Shown piece by piece: positions 30,255 to 39,472 of a stretch of 64,000 nt of DNA; the first letter of the stretch is position 1, and every line of letters starts with the position of its first letter. The DNA is taken from NCBI GenBank assembly GCA_016285835.1, contig JAEERM010000007.1, positions 1-64,000 of the forward strand, written 5' to 3'. The translations under genes and the position numbers were made by a program. Under the pieces are notes generated by a model, which saw only the letters and a program-made list of their open reading frames with translations, searched no databases and was not told where the DNA came from. This DNA comes from Fibrobacter sp. Its GTDB lineage: Bacteria; Fibrobacterota; Fibrobacteria; Fibrobacterales; Fibrobacteraceae.

Positions 30255-31427
30255 ATGGAACAAGCAAATGTCAATCCAGATATCGGCTCTATCCTCGACG
30301 AGCAGAAACTCAAGAACATTGTCTACCCGGCAAGGCTCTTCCGCGCGCGTCTAAACGAGGAATTCCAGCGTTCCAACCGTACGCGAAAGCCGTTCCTGTT
30401 CCTCAAAGTTTACGCCCACCAATTTGATATTCTCGGATGGTCCAGGCCTAACGAAGTCATCAACAAGACATGGAAGATTAGCGTTCTCACCATGTTCTCG
30501 CACCTGCGCTTTATCGATGTCCTTGGCTACCTCCCCGACAGCAACGGAATTGGTATCATTCTGCTGAACTCGGACCTGACAAAACTCGAGAACATCCGCA
30601 AGGACATGCTCCATAGGCTCAACGACGCGGGCCTTATCCAGGCATTGCGGCACAATCCCAAGAAACCGATTTTCAAGGCATACCTCTATTCCGGCCTCCA
30701 AGAAAAGGAGAACCAGGAACTGAGCAAGAAGATCGAGGAATTCAACAGCATGGGAGGCAGTTTCTTCTCGTTGACTCGTCTCACCATGTCGGAAATTTGG
30801 CAGCACCCACACAAGATCCGTTATAGGCGCGTTATCAAGCGCACATTCGACCTTGTCGGTGCCACCTGTGGCATTATCCTGCTTTCCCCGTTACTCCTGT
30901 TCTGCGCACTGGCAGTCAAGATTAGCGACCCTAAGGGGCCTGTCATCTTCAAGCAGACGCGCGTAGGCAAAGACGGTAAGGAATTCACGATGTACAAGTT
31001 CCGCAGTATGTACATCGATGCCGAAGAGCGCAAAAAAGAACTCATGGCATTGAACGAGACCGGCGGAAAAACATTCAAGATGAAGAACGACCCCCGCATA
31101 TACCCGTTCGGGCGCGTTCTCCGCAAGTTCAGCCTCGACGAACTGCCGCAGTTGTTCAACATCATCCAGGGGTCCATGTCCATAGTGGGGCCGCGTCCGC
31201 CTCTGCCTTCCGAGGTAGAAGAATACGAGCCGTGGCATCAGGTCAGGTTGTCTGTAACCCCGGGCCTTACTTGCATTTGGCAGGTGAGCGGGCGTAGCAA
31301 CATCCCGTTCGAAGGGCAGATGCGCCTCGACAACGACTATATCCGCCGCGACGGCAAGATTGCCGAAGATATCAAGCTTATCCTAAAGACATTCAAGGTC
31401 GTGTTCAAAGGCGACGGCGCCTACTAG
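30255..31427 (+). CDS. bacterial sugar transferase with N-terminal GGDEF-like domain, no N-terminal TM domain
   Basis: C-terminal half KRTFDLVGATCGIILLSPLLLFCALAVK...KQTRVGKDGKEFTMYKFRSMYIDAEERKKEL; N-terminal region resembles degenerate GGDEF fold. Confidence 0.88.
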   Translation: MEQANVNPDIGSILDEQKLKNIVYPARLFRARLNEEFQRSNRTRKPFLFLKVYAHQFDILGWSRPNEVINKTWKISVLTMFSHLRFIDVLGYLPDSNGIGIILLNSDLTKLENIRKDMLHRLNDAGLIQALRHNPKKPIFKAYLYSGLQEKENQELSKKIEEFNSMGGSFFSLTRLTMSEIWQHPHKIRYRRVIKRTFDLVGATCGIILLSPLLLFCALAVKISDPKGPVIFKQTRVGKDGKEFTMYKFRSMYIDAEERKKELMALNETGGKTFKMKNDPRIYPFGRVLRKFSLDELPQLFNIIQGSMSIVGPRPPLPSEVEEYEPWHQVRLSVTPGLTCIWQVSGRSNIPFEGQMRLDNDYIRRDGKIAEDIKLILKTFKVVFKGDGAY

Positions 31428-32176
31428 TAATCTTTATAGATTACGTTGTGCAAGACCAAACCCTGCGGGGGCGCCCAAGTGCGTTCACCCTTGAAGTTTT
31501 TCTCGAATATGGTCTTGACCGTCCCTTCGGGGTATCGGCCGCGCCCCACATCGAACAACGTTCCCACCATCGCGCGGACCTGCCTGTGCAAGAACCGGTT
31601 CCCCTTGATATGGAAGACAACGCTCCAGTCGTTTTGGCGCTCCAGGCGAAACTCGCTCAACGTGCAAAGCGTGGACTTCCCGTCGTTGCGCGGGATGCAG
31701 AAGTCGATAAAGTCGTGCTCACCCAAGAAAGCGGAAGCCTCGCGTTCCATTGCATCCAAATCCAGGTGTAACGAACCACATTCCCAACCGAAGTCACGCA
31801 TTAGCGCAACGGGGCGCGTAAAAATCGTGTACTGGTAATAACGCATCACGGCATCGTAGCGCGCATTGAAATCGTCGGCGCAGCGTTCCAAGTCGCGGAT
31901 GCGGATAAGCCGCTTGGTCAGGCCGTTTATGGAACGGACAGTCTTCTGCGGGTCCAGTTCACCGTCGTAATCGAAATGGCAACACTGGCCGCGCGCATGC
32001 ACGCCCGTATCGGTACGGCCCGAACCAACAATGCGGACTGGCGACCGAAGCACGATTGAAAACGCCTCCTCCAAGGAAGACTGCACCGTGACAAATTTGG
32101 TCTTGCCCGCTTCGTTCTGCGCCTGCCAGCCGTAAAACGCGCTGCCAAGGTACTCACAACGGAAGCGGTAACGCAT
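31424..32176 (-). CDS. truA: tRNA pseudouridine synthase A
   Basis: YLGSAFYGWQAQ; GSGRTDTGVHARGQCCHFD; FNARYDAVMRYYQYTI. Confidence 0.95.
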   Translation of the reverse strand: MRYRFRCEYLGSAFYGWQAQNEAGKTKFVTVQSSLEEAFSIVLRSPVRIVGSGRTDTGVHARGQCCHFDYDGELDPQKTVRSINGLTKRLIRIRDLERCADDFNARYDAVMRYYQYTIFTRPVALMRDFGWECGSLHLDLDAMEREASAFLGEHDFIDFCIPRNDGKSTLCTLSEFRLERQNDWSVVFHIKGNRFLHRQVRAMVGTLFDVGRGRYPEGTVKTIFEKNFKGERTWAPPQGLVLHNVIYKDY

Positions 32177-33198
32177 CAGTTCCCCGTTTCCTGGGATTCC
32201 TTGATAACCGTTTCGACGTATTCCTGCGGGATTCTCAACTGCGAAGCAATCGCCGATGCCGGGAAACCACGACGGGTCATCTGCAAAATCTTGGTCTTCT
32301 CGGTAAATTCGCGGTCGAAACGGCTCGTAGAGAGCGGAGTACGCGGAGCCGGAGCCCCACCCTGCGGGCCTCCCGTGATATTGTGGCTCTGCGCGCGAAT
32401 CTTCATGGTCTGTTCCCTAGTCATGCCACGCGGAGAGCGCAGCACATCGGAAAGGGACTGCATTGCCGACGTAATGCGTTCCTTCGCCGTCGGACGGAGA
32501 TGCGGCCTTTCGAGGTCGCTTGTCAAAATCTTGTTCTCGGGGATGCCGTTCTCGTCTTCGAAGGCGACCTTCGATACCGGCGGTTCCGCATCGGCAAAAG
32601 CTTCGGATGCTGCCGGTTCGGACGGAGCCGGTTCGCCAGGTGCGCTCGGGAGTTTCACTTCTGCAACGCGCTTCTGCCTTTCGGCAAACTCGGTAGCGTC
32701 GTCTATAATCGAACGCCTCTGGGGGCGCGGGCGCGGCGGAACAAGCGTCGGGTCGTTCTCGAACCCGTTCTTAGGTTCCTTGAAACGGTGCCTGCCAGTA
32801 ATGGCAGCTAGTTTCTGTGTAAGTTCCTTCTTGCCATGCCCGAGGACAAAGACCAGGACAAAGAAAATAATCCCTACAGCGGCAACACCGCCCACAATCC
32901 AAATCCATGCGCTGTTGGACAGCCCACCCTCTTCTTCGGAACTTTCCGGCGCAGACGGGGTCTGCATCTCGGAGAGGGCGTTCCAGCTCACCTCAAGTTC
33001 TTCACGAATCTTTATCTGCAAGTCGGGCCTCTGCGACGACTCCCAAAGTGCCATCTCCAGGGAATCAATCCTGGCTCGGGCGACCAAATAGGCTTCGGCA
33101 TCAAAGTTGGCCACCCCCATGGAGGTATCCAACTTCAAATAAATGATGATGACAAGCGCCAGGACAAAAAGCACGGCAGGAGCAGTAAACTTCTTCAT
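32176..33198 (-). CDS. hypothetical membrane protein with C-terminal HTH-like segment
   Basis: Two TM segments; C-terminus RGFPASAIASQLRIPQEYVETVIKES; stop overlaps truA start. Confidence 0.75.
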   Translation of the reverse strand: MKKFTAPAVLFVLALVIIIYLKLDTSMGVANFDAEAYLVARARIDSLEMALWESSQRPDLQIKIREELEVSWNALSEMQTPSAPESSEEEGGLSNSAWIWIVGGVAAVGIIFFVLVFVLGHGKKELTQKLAAITGRHRFKEPKNGFENDPTLVPPRPRPQRRSIIDDATEFAERQKRVAEVKLPSAPGEPAPSEPAASEAFADAEPPVSKVAFEDENGIPENKILTSDLERPHLRPTAKERITSAMQSLSDVLRSPRGMTREQTMKIRAQSHNITGGPQGGAPAPRTPLSTSRFDREFTEKTKILQMTRRGFPASAIASQLRIPQEYVETVIKESQETGN

Positions 33199-33365
33199 GT
33201 TGAAAAATGTAGAAAAAATACAACGTTGTAGAGTTCAATAAGGGCAAAAGTAGGCCAAATCGTGAAAAAAAGCCATTTTTGGAGAATTGAGAAACCCTCA
33301 ACACCTTTTTGGAAAAACTTACAAAAAGGTGCCCAACGTCTTTAGGGGATACGTATATTAATGTA

Positions 33366-33432
33366 CAAGAACTCTTTGTTCTCCTCCTAACCCCAAAAAT
33401 CAAATACCCCGATTCTATCGGGGTATTTTTCG
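33366..33432 (+). ncRNA. candidate small RNA
   Basis: TATATT -10-like box at 33354, hairpin AGAAC-TCTTT-GTTCT (33368-33382), C-rich CUCCUCCUAACCCC linker, terminator at 33402-33430. Confidence 0.4.
33402..33430. terminator. bidirectional intrinsic terminator
   Basis: AAATACCCCGAT-TCT-ATCGGGGTATTTTT. Confidence 0.85.
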
Positions 33433-33462
33433 TTTATTTCTTAAAATAAGGGACTGGCGCTA

Positions 33463-34902
33463 TCAGCCACCCTGCATGGTTTCGTCAATCACGACCCTAT
33501 TCATGCCAGCGTTCACGGCGAAGTTCATCGCTTCCTCGACGCGGGAGAGCAGGGCCTCGGCACTGTTTTCGGCACCGGGCAGGGCTACCGTCACGCCGAT
33601 GCTGAGCGTCGTCGCTAGGATGGCATCGCCATAGGCGATCTGCAGCTGGGAAATCTCGTAGCGGATTTTTTCGGCGCGGGCGCGGGTAATCTTGAAATCG
33701 GCACCGGGCATGATGATGCAAATAGCATCGCCATCGCAACGGCAGGGGATATCCTCGTAGCGGATGAATCCCGGAATGCGCTGGCCAAGTTCCCACAACA
33801 TCTGTTCCACAGCATGACGGCCACGGGTCTTCTGGATGGTGGAAACTGCGTCCGGATACATCATGATGACGCCAATCGGGGCCTTGCGACGCCTTGCAGC
33901 CGCAATTTCGCGGCGCAGGGATTCTTCCATATAACGTTTGTTGAAAAGGCCGGTCAGGGAATCGCGGATGCTGTGCTGCTGGAACCGGATGCTCATGTTC
34001 TGGTTCGCCACGTACAGCCCGAACACGGCAGCAATGACGCTCACCTTCGACTTCCACAGGTCCACGGTTTCGCCCTCGGGCAGCACATCGGTCTGGACAG
34101 AGAGGATGCCGAAATGTTCCTCGAAGCCTTCGATCGGGGCGCAGAAGGAAACACCGTGCGGATGGTGATGCAGGTGCGTGCAGCCACCCGACAGCGACGG
34201 TTTGGCAAAGTCGGTCACGACAATTTCACCCTTGTTGAAGCTGGCACATTCTGCCGGCATGATAGTATCGTCGCTTATGGTGTAGTCACCAAAGGAAACA
34301 ATTTTGTGGAGCTCTGTCTGGGTACCGCCGTACATATAAAGTATTCCGCTGGATTTCGGGAAGAACTTAGGCAGCACGTTTCCGAACGAAGAAACCACCT
34401 CCGAGAACGGACGATTCTTGAGAATATCCTTGCAGAACGGGCTCCAGGCTTCGAGCGGGAAAAGGACAGGCGGCTTTTTCGGATTGAGCGCAGCAAGAGC
34501 GTCTTTGGCAGGCATCGCACCCGGAGGCAGGTTTCTCTGAACCGGAGCTTCCGGGAATTTTTGAACAGGGGGCTTGGGAGGGAATTCCGGATTGCCGGGA
34601 TTCACGACAGGCAAATACTGGGTACGCGGACTCTGGGACTGTCTCAGGGAATTCAAAGCAGAAGAAAAATCAGCCTCGGCATTGGTAAGCTTCTTCTTGC
34701 AGATGCAGAAGAGCACGACGCCCAGCACGGAACCCCATGCACCGATGAATACGAACTTCAGGTCCATCGAAAGGACATTTACCGGGACAAAATAGGCAGC
34801 AAGCACACCGCCAATAAAGGCCACCAGCCAGAGGATGAAAATGACTACGCTCATGTCAATAAATTTACTTTTTCTAAAAAGAAAAATAGCGTTTACTTGC
34901 AA
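33463..34902 (-). CDS. GAF-like plus degenerate GGDEF domain protein, membrane-anchored
   Basis: Two N-terminal TM; RDSLTGLFNKRYMEESLRREIAAARRRKAPIGVIMM...; GGDEF site replaced (RCDGDAICIIMPGA). Confidence 0.82.
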   Translation of the reverse strand: MQVNAIFLFRKSKFIDMSVVIFILWLVAFIGGVLAAYFVPVNVLSMDLKFVFIGAWGSVLGVVLFCICKKKLTNAEADFSSALNSLRQSQSPRTQYLPVVNPGNPEFPPKPPVQKFPEAPVQRNLPPGAMPAKDALAALNPKKPPVLFPLEAWSPFCKDILKNRPFSEVVSSFGNVLPKFFPKSSGILYMYGGTQTELHKIVSFGDYTISDDTIMPAECASFNKGEIVVTDFAKPSLSGGCTHLHHHPHGVSFCAPIEGFEEHFGILSVQTDVLPEGETVDLWKSKVSVIAAVFGLYVANQNMSIRFQQHSIRDSLTGLFNKRYMEESLRREIAAARRRKAPIGVIMMYPDAVSTIQKTRGRHAVEQMLWELGQRIPGFIRYEDIPCRCDGDAICIIMPGADFKITRARAEKIRYEISQLQIAYGDAILATTLSIGVTVALPGAENSAEALLSRVEEAMNFAVNAGMNRVVIDETMQGG

Positions 34903-34973
34903 AATTTGAATAAAAAAAGGAAAAAAGCCCTCCTTTTTTATAAAAAAGCCCCTTTTTAGCTAAATTTACACCT

Positions 34974-37547
34974 ATGACCCTCCTCGAAAAGATTGCCCTC
35001 GCCCTCCCCGCCGTGGAATCCCCTGCAAGATACATGGGCGGCGAAGCGAACAGCGTGGTAAAAGACCATAGCCAAATGCTCGCCCGCATGGCGTTCGTCT
35101 TCCCGGACACCTACGAAATCGGCATGAGCAACAACGGCATCCGCATTTTGTACCACGTCATCAACCGCGAGCCCGACCTTTTGTGCGAAGTCTCGTTCGC
35201 GCCGTGGGACGACATGGCCGCCGAGATGAGGAAGTACGACATTCCGCTGTACAGCTACGCGACGTATACGCCGGTACGCGATTTCGAGGTGATGGGCATG
35301 ACGCTCCAGACGGAGCTCAACTTCACGAACGTTCCCTATGTACTGGAACTCGCCCGCGTTCCGGTGTGGCAGAAGGACCGCCAGGAAAACGACCCGATTG
35401 TTGTCGCAGGTGGGCCCGCGATGGCAAACCCAGAACCCGTCGTCGACTTTTTTGACGCATTCATGATTGGCGATGGCGAAAAGGTGATGATCGAGTTTCT
35501 GCGGTGCGTAGGCGAGGGCCGCAAAGCGGGCCTCAAACGCGCCGAAATCCTTACAAACTTGTCCAAAATCGACGGCGTGTATGTGCCGAGCCTCCGCCCG
35601 GTCGTCAAGAACAAATTCGGCGCGATTGTGCCGGCGGAACCCGCCGCCGGCGCCTACGCCACCACGAACGGGGTGCGCCGCCTGTTCATCCCCGTGATGG
35701 ACCCGAAGGACTACCCCATCAAGAACCTGATTGCGAACATGCAACTTGTTCACAACCGCTTCAGCGTCGAGGTCATGCGCGGTTGCGCCCAAGGTTGCCG
35801 CTTCTGCCAGGCGGGCATCTGGTACCGCCCGTGCCGCGAACTAGATCCGGACGATGTTCTGGACATTGCCAAAGCAGGCATCCAAGCAACCGGCGAACGC
35901 GAACTCGGACTCCTCTCGCTTTCGACCGCCGACTACAAGCCGGTCGAAGCCCTCACCGACTCCATCATCGACGACCCGTTTTTCGATACCGTCGACGTGA
36001 GCCTCCCGAGCATCCGCGTGAACAGTTTCGGCCAGACCCTCGCTGGCAAGATTGCCGCCCTGAAGGGCGGCCGCAGCGCCACGTTTGCCCCCGAAACAGG
36101 CTCCGAGCGCATCCGCAAGATGATCAACAAGACCATCAGCGACCAAGACATGTACGACGCCGCCGAGCACGCGTTCTCCAGCGGTTTCAACAAAATTAAG
36201 CTATATACGATGATTGGCTTCCCGACCGAGAACGAAGCCGACATGCAAGCCTTCTGCGACCTCATTTTCAACCTCGTGAAAATCGGGCGCAAGTACAACC
36301 GAGGCATCCAGATTGCTGTTTCCATCGGCATCCTCATTCCCAAGTCGTTCACGGGGCTCCAATGGGCGCCCTTCATGGACAAGGATACCGCCCTCAAGCA
36401 TATCCGCTACGTGCGCGAAAAATTCTTCAAGCACCCGAACGTGAAAATCAACTGGGCAAGTTGGGAAACAAGTTTCCTCGAAGCCATCTACAGCCGTGGC
36501 GACAGGAGCCTCGGCCCCGTCATCTACGCCGCATACAAGAAAGGCATCATCTTCGAGAGCGACGCCTACCGCTTTGACTACAACAAGTGGCTAGAGGTAT
36601 GGGAAGAATGCGGCTACGACACGAGCTGGGTGTACCGCGAGCGCGAAAAAGACGAAGTGTTCCCGTGGGATTTCATTCATGCGGGCACCACCAAGCAGTA
36701 CCTACGCCGCGAGTGGGAAAAGGCGTTCGACCCGAACAGCGCCCCCGTGCCGAACTGCAAATGGGGCGACTGCCAAAAATGTGGCATTCCCGGATTCGGC
36801 GCCGAGATCAAGCTCGCCGACAACCCTGTACGCCACAAGGCCCCGAGCCGCACCCCCGAAGAAATCAAGAAACTCGTCGAGGAACGCCGCCCCAAAAAGA
36901 CGGAAAGTTTCAGCTACAAGATTACCTTCAAAAAGACGGGCATCAGCCGGTTCTTGCCGCACCAGAACATGCTCAGTTTCTTTGAACGTACGTTTATTTG
37001 CGCAGGCATCCCTGTCAAGTTCAGCGAAGGATTCAGCCCCAAGCCACGCATATCGAACATGGGCGCACTCCCGCTAGGTGTCGAGACCTACTGCGAACTC
37101 ATCAGCGTCGACCTGCTCCAGCAACTGGACCTTTCACCCGAAGGGAAGCAGAAAACTATCCAGATGCTAAGCGCCCCGTTCCCGCGTGGCATGGAAATTG
37201 TGGACATAGAACCGCTCAAGGAAAAGCTCTCCAAGCACTTCCCCAAGGCAATGGTGTACTCTTACACGCCCGAAGCCGTCCCCGAAGGCATCAAGGAAAG
37301 TTTCCTCGCAAAGACGCTCCCCACCGTATGCAACCATCGCGGTCAGGAAATCAACCTGAACGAGCACATCCTTGATCTCGATGTCCAAAACAATACGATA
37401 TTCGCAAAAATCAAGTGCAATAACCAAGGCGCGACAGCAAGCCCCTTCAGCATTTTCTCGGCACTCATGGGAGAATCCTATGATCCGACCAAGCTCAACG
37501 AAGCCTCCCGCCGCTACCTGATCCGCAAACTGTCCATTGAATTCTAA
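34974..37547 (+). CDS. B12-binding/radical SAM protein fused to DUF2344 (TIGR03960/TIGR03936-like)
   Basis: VMRGCAQGCRFCQAGIWYRPCREL radical SAM CxxxCxxC; C-terminal FKKTGISRFLPHQNMLSFFERTFICAGIPVKFSEGFSPKPRIS. Confidence 0.92.
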   Translation: MTLLEKIALALPAVESPARYMGGEANSVVKDHSQMLARMAFVFPDTYEIGMSNNGIRILYHVINREPDLLCEVSFAPWDDMAAEMRKYDIPLYSYATYTPVRDFEVMGMTLQTELNFTNVPYVLELARVPVWQKDRQENDPIVVAGGPAMANPEPVVDFFDAFMIGDGEKVMIEFLRCVGEGRKAGLKRAEILTNLSKIDGVYVPSLRPVVKNKFGAIVPAEPAAGAYATTNGVRRLFIPVMDPKDYPIKNLIANMQLVHNRFSVEVMRGCAQGCRFCQAGIWYRPCRELDPDDVLDIAKAGIQATGERELGLLSLSTADYKPVEALTDSIIDDPFFDTVDVSLPSIRVNSFGQTLAGKIAALKGGRSATFAPETGSERIRKMINKTISDQDMYDAAEHAFSSGFNKIKLYTMIGFPTENEADMQAFCDLIFNLVKIGRKYNRGIQIAVSIGILIPKSFTGLQWAPFMDKDTALKHIRYVREKFFKHPNVKINWASWETSFLEAIYSRGDRSLGPVIYAAYKKGIIFESDAYRFDYNKWLEVWEECGYDTSWVYREREKDEVFPWDFIHAGTTKQYLRREWEKAFDPNSAPVPNCKWGDCQKCGIPGFGAEIKLADNPVRHKAPSRTPEEIKKLVEERRPKKTESFSYKITFKKTGISRFLPHQNMLSFFERTFICAGIPVKFSEGFSPKPRISNMGALPLGVETYCELISVDLLQQLDLSPEGKQKTIQMLSAPFPRGMEIVDIEPLKEKLSKHFPKAMVYSYTPEAVPEGIKESFLAKTLPTVCNHRGQEINLNEHILDLDVQNNTIFAKIKCNNQGATASPFSIFSALMGESYDPTKLNEASRRYLIRKLSIEF

Positions 37548-37662
37548 AAAAAGCCCTTTTCGCCCCATTTTTCTTACTTAATCTTTTTTTACCTTTGCTT
37601 TTTTTTCCAATCCTGAGGAATTATCTATATTCTTAACATCTGTTCTTTTTAAAGGAGTCACT

Positions 37663-38316
37663 ATGAAGAAAATTTTCCTTGCTGCCCTGATGGCAATGTC
37701 TCTGTGTAGCTACAGCTACGCCCAGGACGACGACGACGAATACGAAGAAGACAGCCCGCGTGCCGTGGCCGAATCCACAACATCCTCCTCCCGCTCGACA
37801 TCCACCACCAAAGCCGACAAATCCGAAGGTGGTAACGCACTCTTGGGCGTAAACCTCAACCTTCTCACGATGATGGACCTAGAAAGCATTGAGCACAGCC
37901 TCCAGCGCATGGGCCTCGTGTTCAAGCTCGGCCAGAACATGGAACTCACGGCCTACTTCGGCCTCAAAATTGTCGGTGACACAGAAGACGATCTCCCGGA
38001 TGGACGCGAAGTCGACGAAGATAACGGTTACACCCAGATCTCTCTCGGTGCCGGATTCGACTACTTCTTCTATGAACCCCTTCTCCCGATTTCCGTCGGC
38101 GGAGACTTCATCTTTACCCACTGGGGCGAAGACAACAACCAGATTAACTTTGATGCAATGTTTGGCATGCGAGCCGAAATCATCAAGAATTTCTCCATCA
38201 ATGGCAAAGTCGGTCTAGACCTCGCCTATCACTGGTGGACCGAAGGCGAAGTCGATAAGAGCGTGCTCGCATTCGGCCTCGCAGCCCGCGTCAACCTGAT
38301 CTGGTTCTTCATCTAA
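37663..38316 (+). CDS. hypothetical secreted/outer-membrane beta-barrel-like protein
   Basis: AAAGGAG SD; signal peptide MKKIFLAALMAMSLCSYSYA; C-terminal alternating hydrophobic strands ending in aromatic FFI. Confidence 0.75.
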   Translation: MKKIFLAALMAMSLCSYSYAQDDDDEYEEDSPRAVAESTTSSSRSTSTTKADKSEGGNALLGVNLNLLTMMDLESIEHSLQRMGLVFKLGQNMELTAYFGLKIVGDTEDDLPDGREVDEDNGYTQISLGAGFDYFFYEPLLPISVGGDFIFTHWGEDNNQINFDAMFGMRAEIIKNFSINGKVGLDLAYHWWTEGEVDKSVLAFGLAARVNLIWFFI

Positions 38317-38345
38317 TCGTCCAGACAAATTGCAAATATTCGCAG

Positions 38346-38376
38346 AACACCGGCTCAAACGCCGGTGTTTTTTTAT
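38346..38376 (+). terminator. intrinsic terminator
   Basis: AACACCGGC-TCAAAC-GCCGGTGTTTTTTT. Confidence 0.85.
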
Positions 38377-38465
38377 ACCCCTCCCGCTCAATAAAACAAT
38401 CCTCAATTCACAAAAAAGCATAAACAACCAAGCATACCTTACTCTACATAAAGCAAGATATCCAT

Positions 38466-38520
38466 TCAGTCATTGAGAATAGTATCCACTGTGACGAGAA
38501 TGGAAGCGTCGGCCGGGGCA
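38466..38520. repeat. dispersed repeat, truncated copy
   Basis: TCAGTCATTGAGAATAGTATCC..GAGAATGGAAGCGTCGGCCGGGG matches 46892-46946. Confidence 0.75.
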
Positions 38521-39345
38521 TCATTCCCCGATAACAAACTTTACATAAAGCTCTAGCAAACTCTCACCCCACAGGTACATGGCCGGGGCGGCCACCGCAA
38601 GGAACGGCCCAAACGGAATCTGGCCGCTGCCGTCATCCTTGCCTTTATGCAGTCGCCCCCAAGGGACCATCACGACAATCCCGAGCACAGCAGCAACAAC
38701 CAGCACCTCCACAGCCCCAGTAAAACCCATAAGCGCACCGTAACCCGCCAGGAGCTTCACATCGCCAAAGCCCATCGCTTCCTTTTTCAAGACCTTCGTC
38801 GCAACCCAGCCCAGCAAATAAAGGCCTCCACCGGCCCCCACAGCGCCAATCAAGCTCTCAAGTGGAGTCACCCCGCCCGGGAACAGCGAAATGAGCAAAC
38901 CCGCCACAATCCCGCCCACCGAAATCGTATCGGGAATTAACTTGTACTTAAAATCCACAGCACAGACAGGGTATATCCCCAAAAGAAGCCAGAACATCGC
39001 GAGCGCAGAAGCCCAGTCCACGACATTGCCCGTCATGCCTACAAAGTAGTTTGTCGAAAACAGGGCCAAAGCACCCAGGAGCCCACAAAGAGCTTCACCA
39101 ATCGGGTATATGGGGCTAATCGGCTGCTTGCAGCAGGCACTCTTGCCCCGGAGAAGCAACCAACCCACGATGGGAAGGTTCAAATAGAGGGGAATACGCT
39201 TCTTGCAAAGCGGGCAATGCGATGGCGGATTGATGAGGGAAATACCCCGCGGCATACGATAAACGACCACGTTGTAGAAACTACCGACGCACGCCCCTAT
39301 GACGAAGAACACAATCAGTCCGTACCAAAGTGGGAATATTTCCAT
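38521..39345 (-). CDS. prepilin peptidase (A24 family)
   Basis: GACVGSFYNVVVYRMPRGISLINPPSHCPLCKKRIP; PIYPIGEALCG; AVDFKYKLIPD; KKEAMGFGDVKLLAGYGALMG. Confidence 0.93.
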   Translation of the reverse strand: MEIFPLWYGLIVFFVIGACVGSFYNVVVYRMPRGISLINPPSHCPLCKKRIPLYLNLPIVGWLLLRGKSACCKQPISPIYPIGEALCGLLGALALFSTNYFVGMTGNVVDWASALAMFWLLLGIYPVCAVDFKYKLIPDTISVGGIVAGLLISLFPGGVTPLESLIGAVGAGGGLYLLGWVATKVLKKEAMGFGDVKLLAGYGALMGFTGAVEVLVVAAVLGIVVMVPWGRLHKGKDDGSGQIPFGPFLAVAAPAMYLWGESLLELYVKFVIGE

Positions 39346-39472
39346 AAAAACCTCATTTTTTGCCGGATTTCATCTTTTTAGGCCACAAACTGTTACTTTT
39401 CGGCCTCAAAAAAGATAAATTATATTTACGTAATTGTATGTCCAAAAAAAGAGCATCGCGAGGTTTATCGAT

